64,000 bases of DNA from Holophagaceae bacterium (lineage in GTDB: Bacteria > Acidobacteriota > Holophagae > Holophagales > Holophagaceae): assembly GCA_025363715.1 (NCBI GenBank), contig JANYLR010000059.1, positions 28,893 to 92,892 of the forward strand, written 5' to 3'. Within the stretch, counting starts at the first letter, position 1; every line of letters begins with the position of its first letter. The translations under genes were made by a program, and so were the position numbers. Positions 56,383 to 64,000 of this stretch are shown here, one piece after another. A model generated the notes under the pieces. It had not been told where the DNA came from and searched no databases. It saw only the letters and a list, made by a program, of their open reading frames with translations.

Positions 56383-57234
56383 CTAGCCCAGCCGCTCCAC
56401 GCCCTCGTCCACACCCTTGGCGTGCAGGGCGCCGAGATTCAAATCCAGCAGGTGCGAGAGCTTCACGTTGCCCATGGCGCCGAGCATGGAGGCTTTCAGC
56501 CGGGGGATGCTGCCTTCCATCGAGGCGATCAGTTCCTTCACCTGCTTGCGGCGGCTCTCCAGGCTGGAGCAGCCGCAGAGGGGACAGCCGCAGGGCACGA
56601 TGGGGAAGCCCCGCAGCCAGGCATAGCGCTGGAGATCCTTTTCCTCGCAGGTGCCCAGGGGGCGGATGACGGTGTTGGCGCCATCGTCGCTCACCAGGCG
56701 CAGGGGCATGGTGCTGAGGCGGCCCTCGAAGAACAGGTTGATGAGCAGGGTCTCGATGAGGTCGTCTAGGTGGTGGCCCAGGGCGATCTTCGAGTAGCCG
56801 TGCTGCTTGGCGAAGGAATAGAGCACGCCCCGCCGCAGTCGGGAGCAGATGATGCAGGGCAGTTCCTCGGGCTTGGTGCGCACCATCTTGTCGATGGGGG
56901 CGGGGATCACATGGTGGGGCACGCCCAGCCGCTCGCAGGTCTCGGCGATGGGATCGGGATTGAACTGGGGGAAGCCGGGATCCACGGTGACGGCTTCGAC
57001 ACTGAAGGTCACTGGGGCGCGCTTGCGCAAACGCTCGAGCACGTCCAGCAGGGCCCAGGAGTCCTTGCCGCCGCTGACGGCCACCAGGATGCGGTCCCCA
57101 TCCTCGATAAGCCTGTAGGCCGCGTTGCACTCGCCCACGCGGCGGGCGAGCTTCTTCTCCAGCCGGGGCAAGGTCTTGAGATCAGCTTCGGTGGGCGGCA
57201 GGGCCAAACTGGGAAGGGCGCATGGGTTGCTCAC
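56383..57234 (-). CDS. ttcA: tRNA 2-thiocytidine(32) synthetase TtcA
   Basis: A 283-residue PP-loop ATPase that thiolates C32 of some tRNAs and needs a [4Fe-4S] cluster. It has the SGGKDS motif in ILVAVSGGKDSWALLDVL, Cys ligands in PCIICSRLRRGVLY and VPCGCPLCGCSS, and KIALGHHLDDLIETLLIN. The GTG start at 57234 overlaps the Rrf2 stop as GTGA; an alternative TTG lies 12 nt upstream. It is directly behind the Rrf2 regulator, which implies that the pair is co-transcribed. A desulfurase (50.7-51.7 kb) could supply sulfur. Confidence 0.9.
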   Translation of the reverse strand: MSNPCALPSLALPPTEADLKTLPRLEKKLARRVGECNAAYRLIEDGDRILVAVSGGKDSWALLDVLERLRKRAPVTFSVEAVTVDPGFPQFNPDPIAETCERLGVPHHVIPAPIDKMVRTKPEELPCIICSRLRRGVLYSFAKQHGYSKIALGHHLDDLIETLLINLFFEGRLSTMPLRLVSDDGANTVIRPLGTCEEKDLQRYAWLRGFPIVPCGCPLCGCSSLESRRKQVKELIASMEGSIPRLKASMLGAMGNVKLSHLLDLNLGALHAKGVDEGVERLG

Positions 57235-57737
57235 ATCACGCCGCAAGCCTTGCGCTCACCCCGTACAAGCTGGCCCTGGACATCCTTGACGTACTCGGGG
57301 CAGGTGCAATCGGGACAGGAATTGCTGGCGGTTTCGGAACACAGGTCCGCGAAGGTGACCTTCTCCATGAAGGCAGAGATGTGGTCAGATAGGCGGTTCC
57401 AGAGCAGCTTGCTCATGCGCTCATCTTCCATCAGGGCCTTGTTGGCGGATTTCGGATCCCCCTTGGCGGCGGCGTAGAAGCTGCTGTCCGTGAGGCGCAG
57501 CACCTCGCCCACGCTCACCTGGTCGCAGGGCCGCGTCAGGATGTAGCCGCCCTTGGGGCCGCGCACGCTGGCGACCACGCCGGCTTTCTTGAGCTTGTTG
57601 AAGATCTGCTCGAGGAAGGGCAAGGAAAGCTTCTGGCGCTCAGCGATCACATGCAGGGGCACCGGCAGGCCATGGCTGTGGTGGGCCAGGTCGAACAGGG
57701 CCTGCATGCTGTACCTGCCTCTTGCCGAGATCTTCAC
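57231..57737 (-). CDS. Rrf2-family transcriptional regulator
   Basis: A 168-residue DNA-binding protein. The winged helix holds ALFDLAHHSHGLPVPLHVIA, LPFLEQIFNKLKKAGVVAS and VRGPKGGYILTRP. IscR-type cluster ligands (three Cys and a His near residues 92-107) are absent, but a cluster of Cys lies later: C133, C141, C144 and C146, with C165. They may bind a cluster or metal in a different arrangement. GTG start with GGAG 6 nt upstream. It is upstream of ttcA, with a 4-nt overlap. An inverted repeat at 57766-57784 in the upstream spacer may be its operator. Confidence 0.88.
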   Translation of the reverse strand: MKISARGRYSMQALFDLAHHSHGLPVPLHVIAERQKLSLPFLEQIFNKLKKAGVVASVRGPKGGYILTRPCDQVSVGEVLRLTDSSFYAAAKGDPKSANKALMEDERMSKLLWNRLSDHISAFMEKVTFADLCSETASNSCPDCTCPEYVKDVQGQLVRGERKACGVM

Positions 57738-57765
57738 GAAGGGCTCCAGACTCCAGGCTAGTATT

Positions 57766-57784
57766 CTTGAGCGAATGAGTCAAG
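57766..57784. promoter_or_regulatory. Candidate Rrf2 operator
   Basis: The inverted repeat CTTGA-N9-TCAAG lies in the spacer between the divergent rrf2-ttcA pair and the thioredoxin-like gene. It could serve as an operator for both. On the minus strand the run TTGACT inside the repeat resembles a -35 box. Confidence 0.35.
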
Positions 57785-57821
57785 TTTATGGGCCAGGTAC
57801 ACTCATATCCCGGAGATCTCC

Positions 57822-58388
57822 ATGAAGGCTGCCTTTCTGGTCCTGGGGCCCATGTCCTGGCTGGCCCAAGCGCTGGCAGGGGCGGCGCTCGGTCCCGTCC
57901 CGGCGGAAGGCGGCGCTCCGGGCGAGGTTCGGGCCAAGGCTCCGTCACTGCTGGGCGAGACCACGCCCAAGGCCATCCTGGCGAACCGCACGAAATTCCG
58001 GGACAACCTGGCTAAGGTGAAGCTGGGCGAAGACCTCCGGTCCCGCTGGAAGGCTGTGCAACGGCCAGTCACACTGGTAGCGATCTTCGGCTCCTGGTGC
58101 GGCGATAGCCACCGGCAGTTGCCGCACCTGCTGGCGCTGGAGGCAGAGCCCAACCCCTTCATCGAAGTCCACTACCTGGGTGTCGCCCGGGATAAGGCGG
58201 TCGCTGCCTGGCCCAGGGGATGTCCGCCCCAGAAGGTGGACCGGATCCCGACCTTCTACCTTTTCGCCACCCAGCCCGGTGGCCGCCAGAAACTCACGGG
58301 AACCGTGGTGGAGACACCGCCCCGGGCCGGACAGACCATGGCCATGGCCCTGGTGGAGCTGCTGGAGGCGAGTGGGCGGGCGCTCTGA
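57822..58388 (+). CDS. Exported thioredoxin-like protein (WCGDS)
   Basis: A 188-residue protein with a signal peptide (MKAAFLVLGPMSWLAQALAG) and a thioredoxin fold: VTLVAIFGSWCGDSHRQLPH with the active-site motif CGDS (only one of two usual Cys), and the cis-Pro in VDRIPTFYLFA. Family members with CGDS or CxxS can act as reductases with a monothiol or as binding proteins. Divergent from the Rrf2 gene with the candidate operator between. Its relation to Fe-S or sulfur chemistry is not shown. Confidence 0.8.
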   Translation: MKAAFLVLGPMSWLAQALAGAALGPVPAEGGAPGEVRAKAPSLLGETTPKAILANRTKFRDNLAKVKLGEDLRSRWKAVQRPVTLVAIFGSWCGDSHRQLPHLLALEAEPNPFIEVHYLGVARDKAVAAWPRGCPPQKVDRIPTFYLFATQPGGRQKLTGTVVETPPRAGQTMAMALVELLEASGRAL

Positions 58389-58425
58389 TTCAACCCGGCA
58401 TCATCTCTGCCGATGAGTCAGAAAC

Positions 58426-59991
58426 ATGCGACTGAAGTGGATGCTCTCCTTTTGCCTGGCCGGCCTGCTCTGGGCGGGACAACCCATCGTGGTGGCCCTG
58501 GACAAGCCCGTGCAAAGCCTGAACCCGCTGCTTCTGGCCCGGGAAGTCGAGGTCCAGGTGGTGGACCTGGTCTTCGACCGCCTGGTGGGCCTGGACGAAC
58601 GCGGCCGGTTCGTGCCCCAGCTGCTGGAGAGCTGGGTGATTTCTAAGGACGGGCGGACCATCCTGCTGAAGCTCAGACCGGGCCTGACCTGGCACGATGG
58701 CAGCCCCATCGAGGCCGAGGATCTGGTGGCGACCTGGCGGATGCTCTCCCTGCCGCAGGTGCTGAAGATCTATGACGTGGTAGGGGTCAGGACCATGGGA
58801 AGCCTGGTGGCCGAAGGCCCGCTCCAGGTGCGGATCCGGCTGAAGCAGCCGCGGGCCTCCCTTCTCACCGACCTGTACAATTTCCAGCCCATTCCCCGCC
58901 GAAAGTACAACCTGGGGGCCCAGCCCCTGCAGCACCCTCTGAACTACGCGCCCATCGGTTCGGGCCCCTATCGCGTCCTCCCTGGGGCCCAGGCCAGGGA
59001 TATCCAGCTCCAGCGGTGGAGTGGATATCGGGGCCCGCACCCCGGCCGCTGGGAGGCCTTCCACTTCCGGAGCCAGCCCGAAGACCTGGGGGAATACGCT
59101 CGTCAGCTCAAGGCCGGGGAATACCACTTCGGCAACCTCGACTGGTTCCGGCACTACCTGCTGCGACGAGGCGCCTTCGGCGAGGGGAATCTGGTCAGTC
59201 TCTCCACCCCGGCCGCTTCGTACGGCACCTTCTGGTTCAACTGCAATGCCAAGCGCAGCCTGCTGGGGGATCCCCAGATCCGCCGGGCCCTGGCGGAGGC
59301 CCTGCCCTGGGAATTCCTGGGGGCTCAGCAGGGGCTTCGGGCCGGCCGGCTGGCTTCCAGCGTCTGGCCCCCCCAAAGCTGGGCCCATCAGCAGATGGTG
59401 GAGCCTCTGCCCAGACTGGAACGCGCCGCTGCCCTTCTCGATGAGGCCGGGTGGAAGCTGGGCCCAGAGGGGATCCGCCAGGATGCCAAGGGCCGGGCCC
59501 TGCGGCTCGTGATGTTTTCGGCCTGGAGCTATTCGGGTCGAGATCCCGCTGAAGCCTTCTGCGAGGCCCTCAAGAAAGTCGGCGTGGCCATCGACCTGCG
59601 CCGTACTCCCGTCGACGAGCCCTACGTCCTGTCGACCCGAGGGGAAGGGGACATCTGGGACTACGCCTGGAACACGGGCCTGGATCCTGATAACGAAAGC
59701 CCTTTGTTCACCTCGGATGGGGTCAAGGGCGGTTCCAATGTCACGGGCTACCAGAACCCCGAGGTAGACCGGCTCTTCGAGGAAGGCCGCCACGAACTGG
59801 ACTCCGAGCGCCGGAGGGCCCTCTACTTCCGGATCAACGCACTCATCCAGAAAGATCAGCCCATCCTTCAGCTGACCTATGGCACCGCCTTTCTGGTGGC
59901 GGACCGCCGATTGCGGGGCGTGGGGTTCAACGTGCTGGGCCAGACCTACGGCTATGTCCCCGGCCGCCGGGGCTGGTGGCTGGAGAAGTAG
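58426..59991 (+). CDS. Peptide/oligopeptide ABC transporter substrate-binding protein (family 5)
   Basis: A 521-residue exported protein. The signal is MRLKWMLSFCLAGLLWAG. The SBP_bac_5 fold begins IVVALDKPVQSLNPLLLARE, with FVPQLLESWVISKDGRTILL, LRPGLTWHDGSPIEAEDLV, and a C-terminal DEPYVLSTRGEGDIWDYAWN then NPEVDRLFEEGRHELD. The N-terminal Cys of a lipoprotein is not evident. No permease or ATPase genes follow. It probably binds peptides or nickel chelates, but the ligand cannot be assigned. Confidence 0.88.
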   Translation: MRLKWMLSFCLAGLLWAGQPIVVALDKPVQSLNPLLLAREVEVQVVDLVFDRLVGLDERGRFVPQLLESWVISKDGRTILLKLRPGLTWHDGSPIEAEDLVATWRMLSLPQVLKIYDVVGVRTMGSLVAEGPLQVRIRLKQPRASLLTDLYNFQPIPRRKYNLGAQPLQHPLNYAPIGSGPYRVLPGAQARDIQLQRWSGYRGPHPGRWEAFHFRSQPEDLGEYARQLKAGEYHFGNLDWFRHYLLRRGAFGEGNLVSLSTPAASYGTFWFNCNAKRSLLGDPQIRRALAEALPWEFLGAQQGLRAGRLASSVWPPQSWAHQQMVEPLPRLERAAALLDEAGWKLGPEGIRQDAKGRALRLVMFSAWSYSGRDPAEAFCEALKKVGVAIDLRRTPVDEPYVLSTRGEGDIWDYAWNTGLDPDNESPLFTSDGVKGGSNVTGYQNPEVDRLFEEGRHELDSERRRALYFRINALIQKDQPILQLTYGTAFLVADRRLRGVGFNVLGQTYGYVPGRRGWWLEK

Positions 59992-60003
59992 CGGTTCCGT
60001 GCC

Positions 60004-61044
60004 TCAGAGTCGGTCGAAGCGGATAACCTCGACCTTGCCGCTCTTGCCCTTCGGAGCCTCTTCCCGTTCCCGCTCGGGTCGGGCTTCTCGCTCGGGTCGG
60101 GCTTCCCGCTCAGGTCGAGCTTCCCGCTCAGGACGGGCCTCACGGTGTGGACGGCTTTCATGGCGGCGGGGTTCCGGAGCGGATTCGGGCCGGGGGGTGG
60201 ACTTGGGCGCGGGACTGGGGGCAGGCTGGCGCTCCCGTCCAGCCCATACCGCACCCACCTGCTTGATGCGATCCACGAGGCGAGCCGGTTCCAGGACCTG
60301 GATGCCGTCCCCGAACTGCATGGCCCAGCGGGAAATGGCGCGGAGATCCGTGGCGGTGAAGGAGACCAGGGCCTGGCCGTCACCCTGGTCTTCCAGCTTG
60401 AAGTTGGGGAAGGCGGGTGGGGCCTGCTTCACGGCGAAAACCCACTGCTTGAGGAGGCTCGCCTTCACGGCGATGGGATCACCACCGAGCCAGCCCCCGA
60501 TGAGATTGGCTGGGGTACCATCGGCATAGGGGCCCTGGGCGGCGCGACCCAGGCCTTCCACGGCGTTCACTTCGGCCAGCAGATCCACCCGGTGGTGGCG
60601 CTCGGCGTTGTAGCGGCGGTCCCAGCCCCAGACGTACCAGGCCTGGCTGAGGGCGTCGAAGGTGAGGTGCCGGGGTTCGAAGGTGCGAGGGGCGTTGGTC
60701 TCGGCGTCCGCGAAGATGAACTCGACGGCGCGGCCTTCACAGATGGCCGTGAGGATGGCCTGGGCCAGGGGCGTGAGCTTTGGCAGGGCGGCAGGCTTCG
60801 GCGCGATGGGTGGGGTGGCCGGGGCGGGAACCTCCGGGACGGCTGCTGCAACTTCGGCAACCACGGCGGTCTTGGCGGCTTTGGGGGCCCTAGGCTTGGC
60901 GGGGGCCTTGGTCTTGGGTTCCGCGGGTTCAGGCGTCTTGGCAGCGGCCTTCTTGGCTGGGGTCGCCTTGGCCTTCGCGGCGGGCTTCGCCTCTTCCACG
61001 GCGGCGGTCACGGGCTTCTTGCGAGGGGTCTTGGTTACGGCCAT
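60004..61044 (-). CDS. WYL-domain protein with Lys/Ala/Pro-rich and Arg/Glu-rich tails
   Basis: A 346-residue protein. The N-terminal 85 residues are rich in Lys, Ala and Pro (KPAAKAKATPAKKAAAKTPE), like the tail of histone H1. The core (about 90-270) holds a WYL domain: AICEGRAVEFIFADAE, then RHLTFDALSQAWYVWGWDRR and HHRVDLLAEV, followed by a WCX-like region ending GDGIQVLEPARLVDRIKQ. The C-terminal 60 residues hold Arg/Glu repeats (REARPE, about 5 units). WYL proteins usually have an N-terminal HTH; none is seen here. It may bind DNA through the basic tail. Confidence 0.7.
   Translation of the reverse strand: MAVTKTPRKKPVTAAVEEAKPAAKAKATPAKKAAAKTPEPAEPKTKAPAKPRAPKAAKTAVVAEVAAAVPEVPAPATPPIAPKPAALPKLTPLAQAILTAICEGRAVEFIFADAETNAPRTFEPRHLTFDALSQAWYVWGWDRRYNAERHHRVDLLAEVNAVEGLGRAAQGPYADGTPANLIGGWLGGDPIAVKASLLKQWVFAVKQAPPAFPNFKLEDQGDGQALVSFTATDLRAISRWAMQFGDGIQVLEPARLVDRIKQVGAVWAGRERQPAPSPAPKSTPRPESAPEPRRHESRPHREARPEREARPEREARPEREARPEREREEAPKGKSGKVEVIRFDRL
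60060..60150. repeat. 18-bp tandem repeat in the WYL gene (REARPE)
   Basis: About four to five tandem 18-bp units encode the six-residue repeat RPEREA at the C terminus of the WYL-domain protein. The units differ slightly at the DNA level, which suggests slow divergence rather than very recent expansion. Confidence 0.65.
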
Positions 61045-61119
61045 GGGTGTCAGGCTCCTGGCCCATCATCGCCCAATCCCGCGGGAACAGCCAACTCACA
61101 ATTCGGCCGCCGCGATTTC

Positions 61120-62055
61120 TCATTCGCCGGATCGCGGATGCATCTGGTCGTACAGGGCGCGGAGCCGGGTCTGGTGGACATGGGTATAGATCTGAGTCGT
61201 GCTGATGTCGGCGTGCCCGAGCATGGCCTGGACCGAGCGCAGGTCCGCGCCATGATCGAGCAGGTGGGTCGCAAAGGCATGCCGGAGCACATGGGGACTC
61301 ACCGCTTCGGCGCGAAGCCCGGCGGTGCGCGCATAGGTCTTCAGGAGGCGCCAGAGGTGCTGGCGGCTGAGGCCTTCCCCCCGCTGGCCCACGAAAAGCT
61401 GGCCGCCCCTGGGCTTGAAGCCGGGGCGCAGCATGAGCCAGGCGCGGATCCAGCGTTCGGCGCCCGTCCCGAAGGGGATGAGTCGTTCCTTCTTGCCCTT
61501 GCCCATGACCTTGAGGAAGCCCTCGTCGAGAAACACGGACAGGGCGGGGAGCCCCGCCAGTTCGGACACGCGCAGCCCGGAGGCGTAGAGCAACTCCAGC
61601 CAGGCGCGGTCGCGCACGCCGAGGGGCGTGGCGGTATCGGGGGCGTTGAGGAGGGCTTCCACCTGGCTTTCACCGAGGGTGCGGGGCAGGATCCGTGGGG
61701 GCCTGGGCGGTTTCACGATGGCCTCAGGCCCGGCGCCGCCTCCACCTTCCATGCGCAGGAAGGTCAGGAAGGCCCGCAGGCTCGAGCTCAAGCGGGCGAG
61801 ACTGCGGGGGGCCTTGCCCAGGTCCTGCTGCGCGACGAGAAAGGCCGTCAGGTGGTCCCGGGTCAGGGCCTCCGCGGTGATCTCCAGGCCGCAGGCCCAG
61901 GCCGCCAGTTGGTTCAGGTCCGAGAGGTAGCCAGAGGAAGTGTTCGGAGACAGGCCCCGCTCCACGGCCAGGTGGGTGCGGAACTCGAGGAGGCTGGGCC
62001 GCCAGCCCAGGGGCCAGCCATGTTCGGGCGCTTCGTGGGGCTTGGCGCGGGGCAT
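61120..62055 (-). CDS. Tyrosine recombinase XerC/XerD
   Basis: A 311-residue site-specific recombinase. The N-terminal SAM-like domain (LLEFRTHLAVERGLSPNTSS) is followed by the catalytic domain: Arg in LYASGLRVSELAGLP, Lys in KVMGKGKKERLIPF, HxLRHAFATHL (HVLRHAFATHLLDHGADLRS), and the His and Tyr in MLGHADISTTQIYTHV. All six catalytic positions are present. The length is that of XerC/XerD, which resolves chromosome dimers at dif. The start at 62055 has GGAGG 8 nt upstream. No dif site was found nearby. Confidence 0.9.
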   Translation of the reverse strand: MPRAKPHEAPEHGWPLGWRPSLLEFRTHLAVERGLSPNTSSGYLSDLNQLAAWACGLEITAEALTRDHLTAFLVAQQDLGKAPRSLARLSSSLRAFLTFLRMEGGGGAGPEAIVKPPRPPRILPRTLGESQVEALLNAPDTATPLGVRDRAWLELLYASGLRVSELAGLPALSVFLDEGFLKVMGKGKKERLIPFGTGAERWIRAWLMLRPGFKPRGGQLFVGQRGEGLSRQHLWRLLKTYARTAGLRAEAVSPHVLRHAFATHLLDHGADLRSVQAMLGHADISTTQIYTHVHQTRLRALYDQMHPRSGE

Positions 62056-62195
62056 GGTTCCATCCTCCACGCCTGGGCGGCTGGCGCAATCCATCTGTTC
62101 CCTGAGGGAGAGTTGGGCGAGGGGGTTTCCCCGGGGTTTGGAAATTCGGCCTCGGATGTGTTAGGGTTTCCAGGTTCGATTTGGAGGAGCCCCCG

Positions 62196-62435
62196 ATGGC
62201 TGATGTGCGTAAGAAGGTTATTGCGATTATCGCTGAGCAGCTGGCCAAGCCCGAAGATTCCATCTCCGAGTCCAGCCATTTCGTCGACGACCTCGGCGCC
62301 GACAGCCTCGACACCGTCGAGATCATCATGGCCATCGAAGAGGCCTTCGGGCTGGAGATCCCCGAGAGCGAGCAGGAGAAGATCCGCACCGTGGGCGACG
62401 CCATCGCCTACATCGAGAAGCACTACAAGGGCTGA
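62196..62435 (+). CDS. acpP: Acyl carrier protein
   Basis: A 79-residue carrier protein of fatty acid synthesis. The phosphopantetheine Ser is in DDLGADSLDTVEIIMAIEE. Start at ATG 62196, GGAGG 8 nt upstream. It is followed by a terminator and then, 146 nt on, by fabF, which is the common gene order. Confidence 0.96.
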   Translation: MADVRKKVIAIIAEQLAKPEDSISESSHFVDDLGADSLDTVEIIMAIEEAFGLEIPESEQEKIRTVGDAIAYIEKHYKG

Positions 62436-62458
62436 TCCCTGTTCCCATTGCATCCAAG

Positions 62459-62490
62459 CGCCGCACCGCCCTCCAGCGTGCGGCGTTTTT
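62459..62490 (+). terminator. Terminator after acpP
   Basis: Arms CGCCGCAC and GTGCGGCG with an 11-nt loop, then TTTTT. Lies between acpP and fabF, so fabF may have its own promoter or depend on partial read-through. Confidence 0.8.
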
Positions 62491-62494
62491 AATT

Positions 62495-62566
62495 GGCTGC
62501 AGGCGGTAGGCTATAGGTTGTAGGTCAAACAATCCCCGGCCCGCAGCCCACAGTCCGCAGCCCATC
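62495..62566. repeat. Inverted pair of heptad-periodic repeats between acpP and fabF
   Basis: Left: GGCTGCA, GGCGGTA, GGCTATA, GGTTGTA (62495-62522). Right, reversed: GCCCGCA, GCCCACA, GTCCGCA, GCCC (62539-62563). They are degenerate inverses of each other with a 16-nt gap. It lies immediately before the fabF start. Confidence 0.7.
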
Positions 62567-62581
62567 AGTTAAGGTGTCGCC

Positions 62582-63835
62582 ATGAACATGCAGACCAGCC
62601 GCCGCCGCGTCGTCATCACGGGCATGGGTACCCTCAATCCCTGCGGCAACACTGTGCCGGAAACGTGGGCCAACCTGCTGGCGGGCCGCTCGGGCATCGG
62701 CACCATCGACCGCTTCGACATCACCGACTACGCCTGCAAGATCGCGGGGCAGGTAAAGGGCTTCAACCCCGACGATTTCATCGACCGCAAAGAGCAGAAG
62801 AAGATGGACATCTTCATCCAGTACGCCATGGCCGCCACCCACGAGGCCATGGTGGACGCGGGCTTCGCGGACCGGGAGATGGCCAAGGCCGACCGCGAGA
62901 TGTTTGGCGTGCTCATCGGCTCGGGCATCGGCGGCCTCAGCACCATCTGGGACGAGGCCAACGGCTATCGGGGCCCGCGCCGCATCAGCCCCTTCTTCAT
63001 CCCGAGCCTGATCATCAACCTGGCGTCGGGCTTCGTGTCCATCCGCCACGGCCTGCAGGGCCCCAACAGCGCCGTGGCCACCGCCTGCGCCACGGGCACC
63101 CACGCCATCGGCGACGCGTCGCGGCTCATCATGCACGGCTACGCGGACCGCATGGTGGCCGGCGGCACCGACAGCGTCGTCACCCAGCTGGGTGTCGGCG
63201 GCTTCGCAGCCATGCGCGCCCTCTCCACGCGCAACGAGGAGCCCGAGCAGGCCAGCCGCCCCTTCGACCTGGGCCGGGACGGCTTCGTCATGGGCGAGGG
63301 CGCCGGCATCGTGGTGCTCGAGGAATACGAGCTGGCCAAGGCGCGGGGCGCCAAGATCTACGCGGAAGTCGCAGGCTACGGCATGAGCGGCGACGCCCAC
63401 CACATCACGAGCCCCAGCCTGGATGGCGACGGCCCCATGCGGGTCATGCGGGCCACGCTGAAGGACGCGGGCATGGCGCCTTCGGACATCGGCTACGTCA
63501 ACGCCCATGGCACGTCCACACCCGCCGGCGACAAGCTGGAATGCCTGGCCATCAAGGGCGTTTTCGGCGAGCATGCCAAGCGCCTGAAGGTCAGCAGCAC
63601 CAAGTCGATGACCGGCCACCTGCTGGGCGCCGCAGGCGGCATCGAGACCATCTTCACCGCCCTGGCCCTGCACACCGGCCAGATCCCCCCCACCATCAAC
63701 GTCGAGAACCAGGACCCCGAATGTGACCTGGATGTCACCGCAAATATCGCAGGCACCCTTGATGGCGACGTAGCCCTGAACAACAACTTCGGCTTCGGCG
63801 GGACCAACGCCTGCGTGGTGTTGCGGAAGGTCTGA
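62582..63835 (+). CDS. fabF: Beta-ketoacyl-ACP synthase II FabF
   Basis: A 417-residue condensing enzyme of fatty acid elongation. The Cys-His-His triad is in SAVATACATGTHAIGDASRL (Cys), NAHGTSTPAGDKLE (His) and VSSTKSMTGHLLGAAGGIE (His). The C-terminal GFGGTNACVVL is also typical. The length and motifs fit FabF rather than FabB. The gene follows acpP. Its ATG is preceded by a weak AAGG (62571-62574). Confidence 0.96.
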   Translation: MNMQTSRRRVVITGMGTLNPCGNTVPETWANLLAGRSGIGTIDRFDITDYACKIAGQVKGFNPDDFIDRKEQKKMDIFIQYAMAATHEAMVDAGFADREMAKADREMFGVLIGSGIGGLSTIWDEANGYRGPRRISPFFIPSLIINLASGFVSIRHGLQGPNSAVATACATGTHAIGDASRLIMHGYADRMVAGGTDSVVTQLGVGGFAAMRALSTRNEEPEQASRPFDLGRDGFVMGEGAGIVVLEEYELAKARGAKIYAEVAGYGMSGDAHHITSPSLDGDGPMRVMRATLKDAGMAPSDIGYVNAHGTSTPAGDKLECLAIKGVFGEHAKRLKVSSTKSMTGHLLGAAGGIETIFTALALHTGQIPPTINVENQDPECDLDVTANIAGTLDGDVALNNNFGFGGTNACVVLRKV

Positions 63836-63869
63836 AAGACAGAGGCCGCGCAGGCAGCGGCCCGCCCTG

Positions 63870-64000
63870 CTATTTCTTCGCAGGAATCTGGATCAACGGG
63901 GTCACTCCGCCACTGCCGCTGATGATGAGATTGCCCTTGGCACCGATGTCCCGCAGGGCTTGAATGCGGTGGTATTCGAGGATCTGGGGCGTGAGGCTCT
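63870..64000 (-). CDS. C-terminal end of a possible SPFH/prohibitin-like protein (partial)
   Basis: The minus strand carries an open frame from the window end to a stop at 63870-63872. The visible 43 residues, SLTPQILEYHRIQALRDIGA then KGNLIISGSGGVTPLIQIPA, resemble the C-terminal end of SPFH/Band 7 proteins, in which a stretch like LTPEYLxxxxI is followed by a basic and hydrophobic tail. The rest lies outside the window. The call is tentative. Confidence 0.4.
   Translation of the reverse strand, partial: SLTPQILEYHRIQALRDIGAKGNLIISGSGGVTPLIQIPAKK

Noticed and set aside
1..64000. CRISPR array, prophage, integron, conjugation or defence island
   Set aside because: No regular 25-40-bp repeats with unique spacers, no cas, phage structural, relaxase or restriction genes found. 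Only a single Xer recombinase, which is chromosomal housekeeping.

Overview
The window is a gene-dense, high-GC bacterial chromosome segment: about 60 protein genes, one tRNA, no rRNA, no CRISPR array and no intact transposase. The mix suggests a Gram-negative, piliated, motile bacterium: a PilQ secretin, Tat and Sec signal peptides, lipoprotein and periplasmic proteins, a chemoreceptor with a periplasmic c-type heme motif, PII/Amt, and small ferredoxins. My best guess is Acidobacteriota, class Holophagae (Geothrix/Holophaga-like). That is inference from gene content and protein style; no marker was searched.

Layout. 0-10 kb: end of a pilus operon (pilQ), a small minus-strand operon with a 3-hydroxyacyl-CoA dehydrogenase, a PP2C phosphatase, an RdgC-like protein split over two genes, a LysM/amidase_3 murein amidase, a lipoprotein, purE, mogA/moaB, and yqgE. 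10-16 kb: amt-glnK behind a very AT-rich promoter region, a protein with a duplicated Cys-rich domain, a DNA photolyase and a quinone oxidoreductase. 16-25 kb: a 2Fe-2S ferredoxin, a secreted beta-helix protein with an unusual leader, the minus-strand group thiL-DUF2062-ybaB-recR, a 4Fe-4S ferredoxin, cheX, yqeY, proS and ndk. 25-36 kb: secA, rapZ, a saccharopine-dehydrogenase-like gene, mltG (with an odd C-terminal extension) coupled to tlyA, an aldehyde-dehydrogenase-like protein without catalytic residues, a site-2 protease, trpS and tRNA-Lys(CTT). 36-44 kb: a secreted NlpC/P60-CapA-asparaginase trio, proline dehydrogenase, a tiny Cys-rich exported peptide, an MscS channel and an ABC-F ATPase. 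44-54 kb: a nested inverted-repeat element, an RluA homologue lacking the usual catalytic Asp, a heme-motif chemoreceptor divergent from a secreted Cache protein, ftcD, a 5'-nucleotidase, a cysteine desulfurase and an AspT-type transporter. 54-64 kb: a decayed gene, an alkaline-phosphatase-superfamily protein, rlmI, Rrf2-ttcA, a thioredoxin-like protein, a peptide-binding protein, a WYL protein with charged tails, xerD, acpP-fabF, and the end of a possible SPFH protein.

Most genes are housekeeping. The less ordinary content is of two kinds. First, several spacers hold degenerate 7-nt or 9-nt periodic repeats, often in inverted pairs. Second, several proteins are altered family members: the active-site-less ALDH, Asp-less RluA, PII without the uridylylated Tyr, split RdgC, and extended MltG. 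I see no large multi-gene defence or biosynthetic island.
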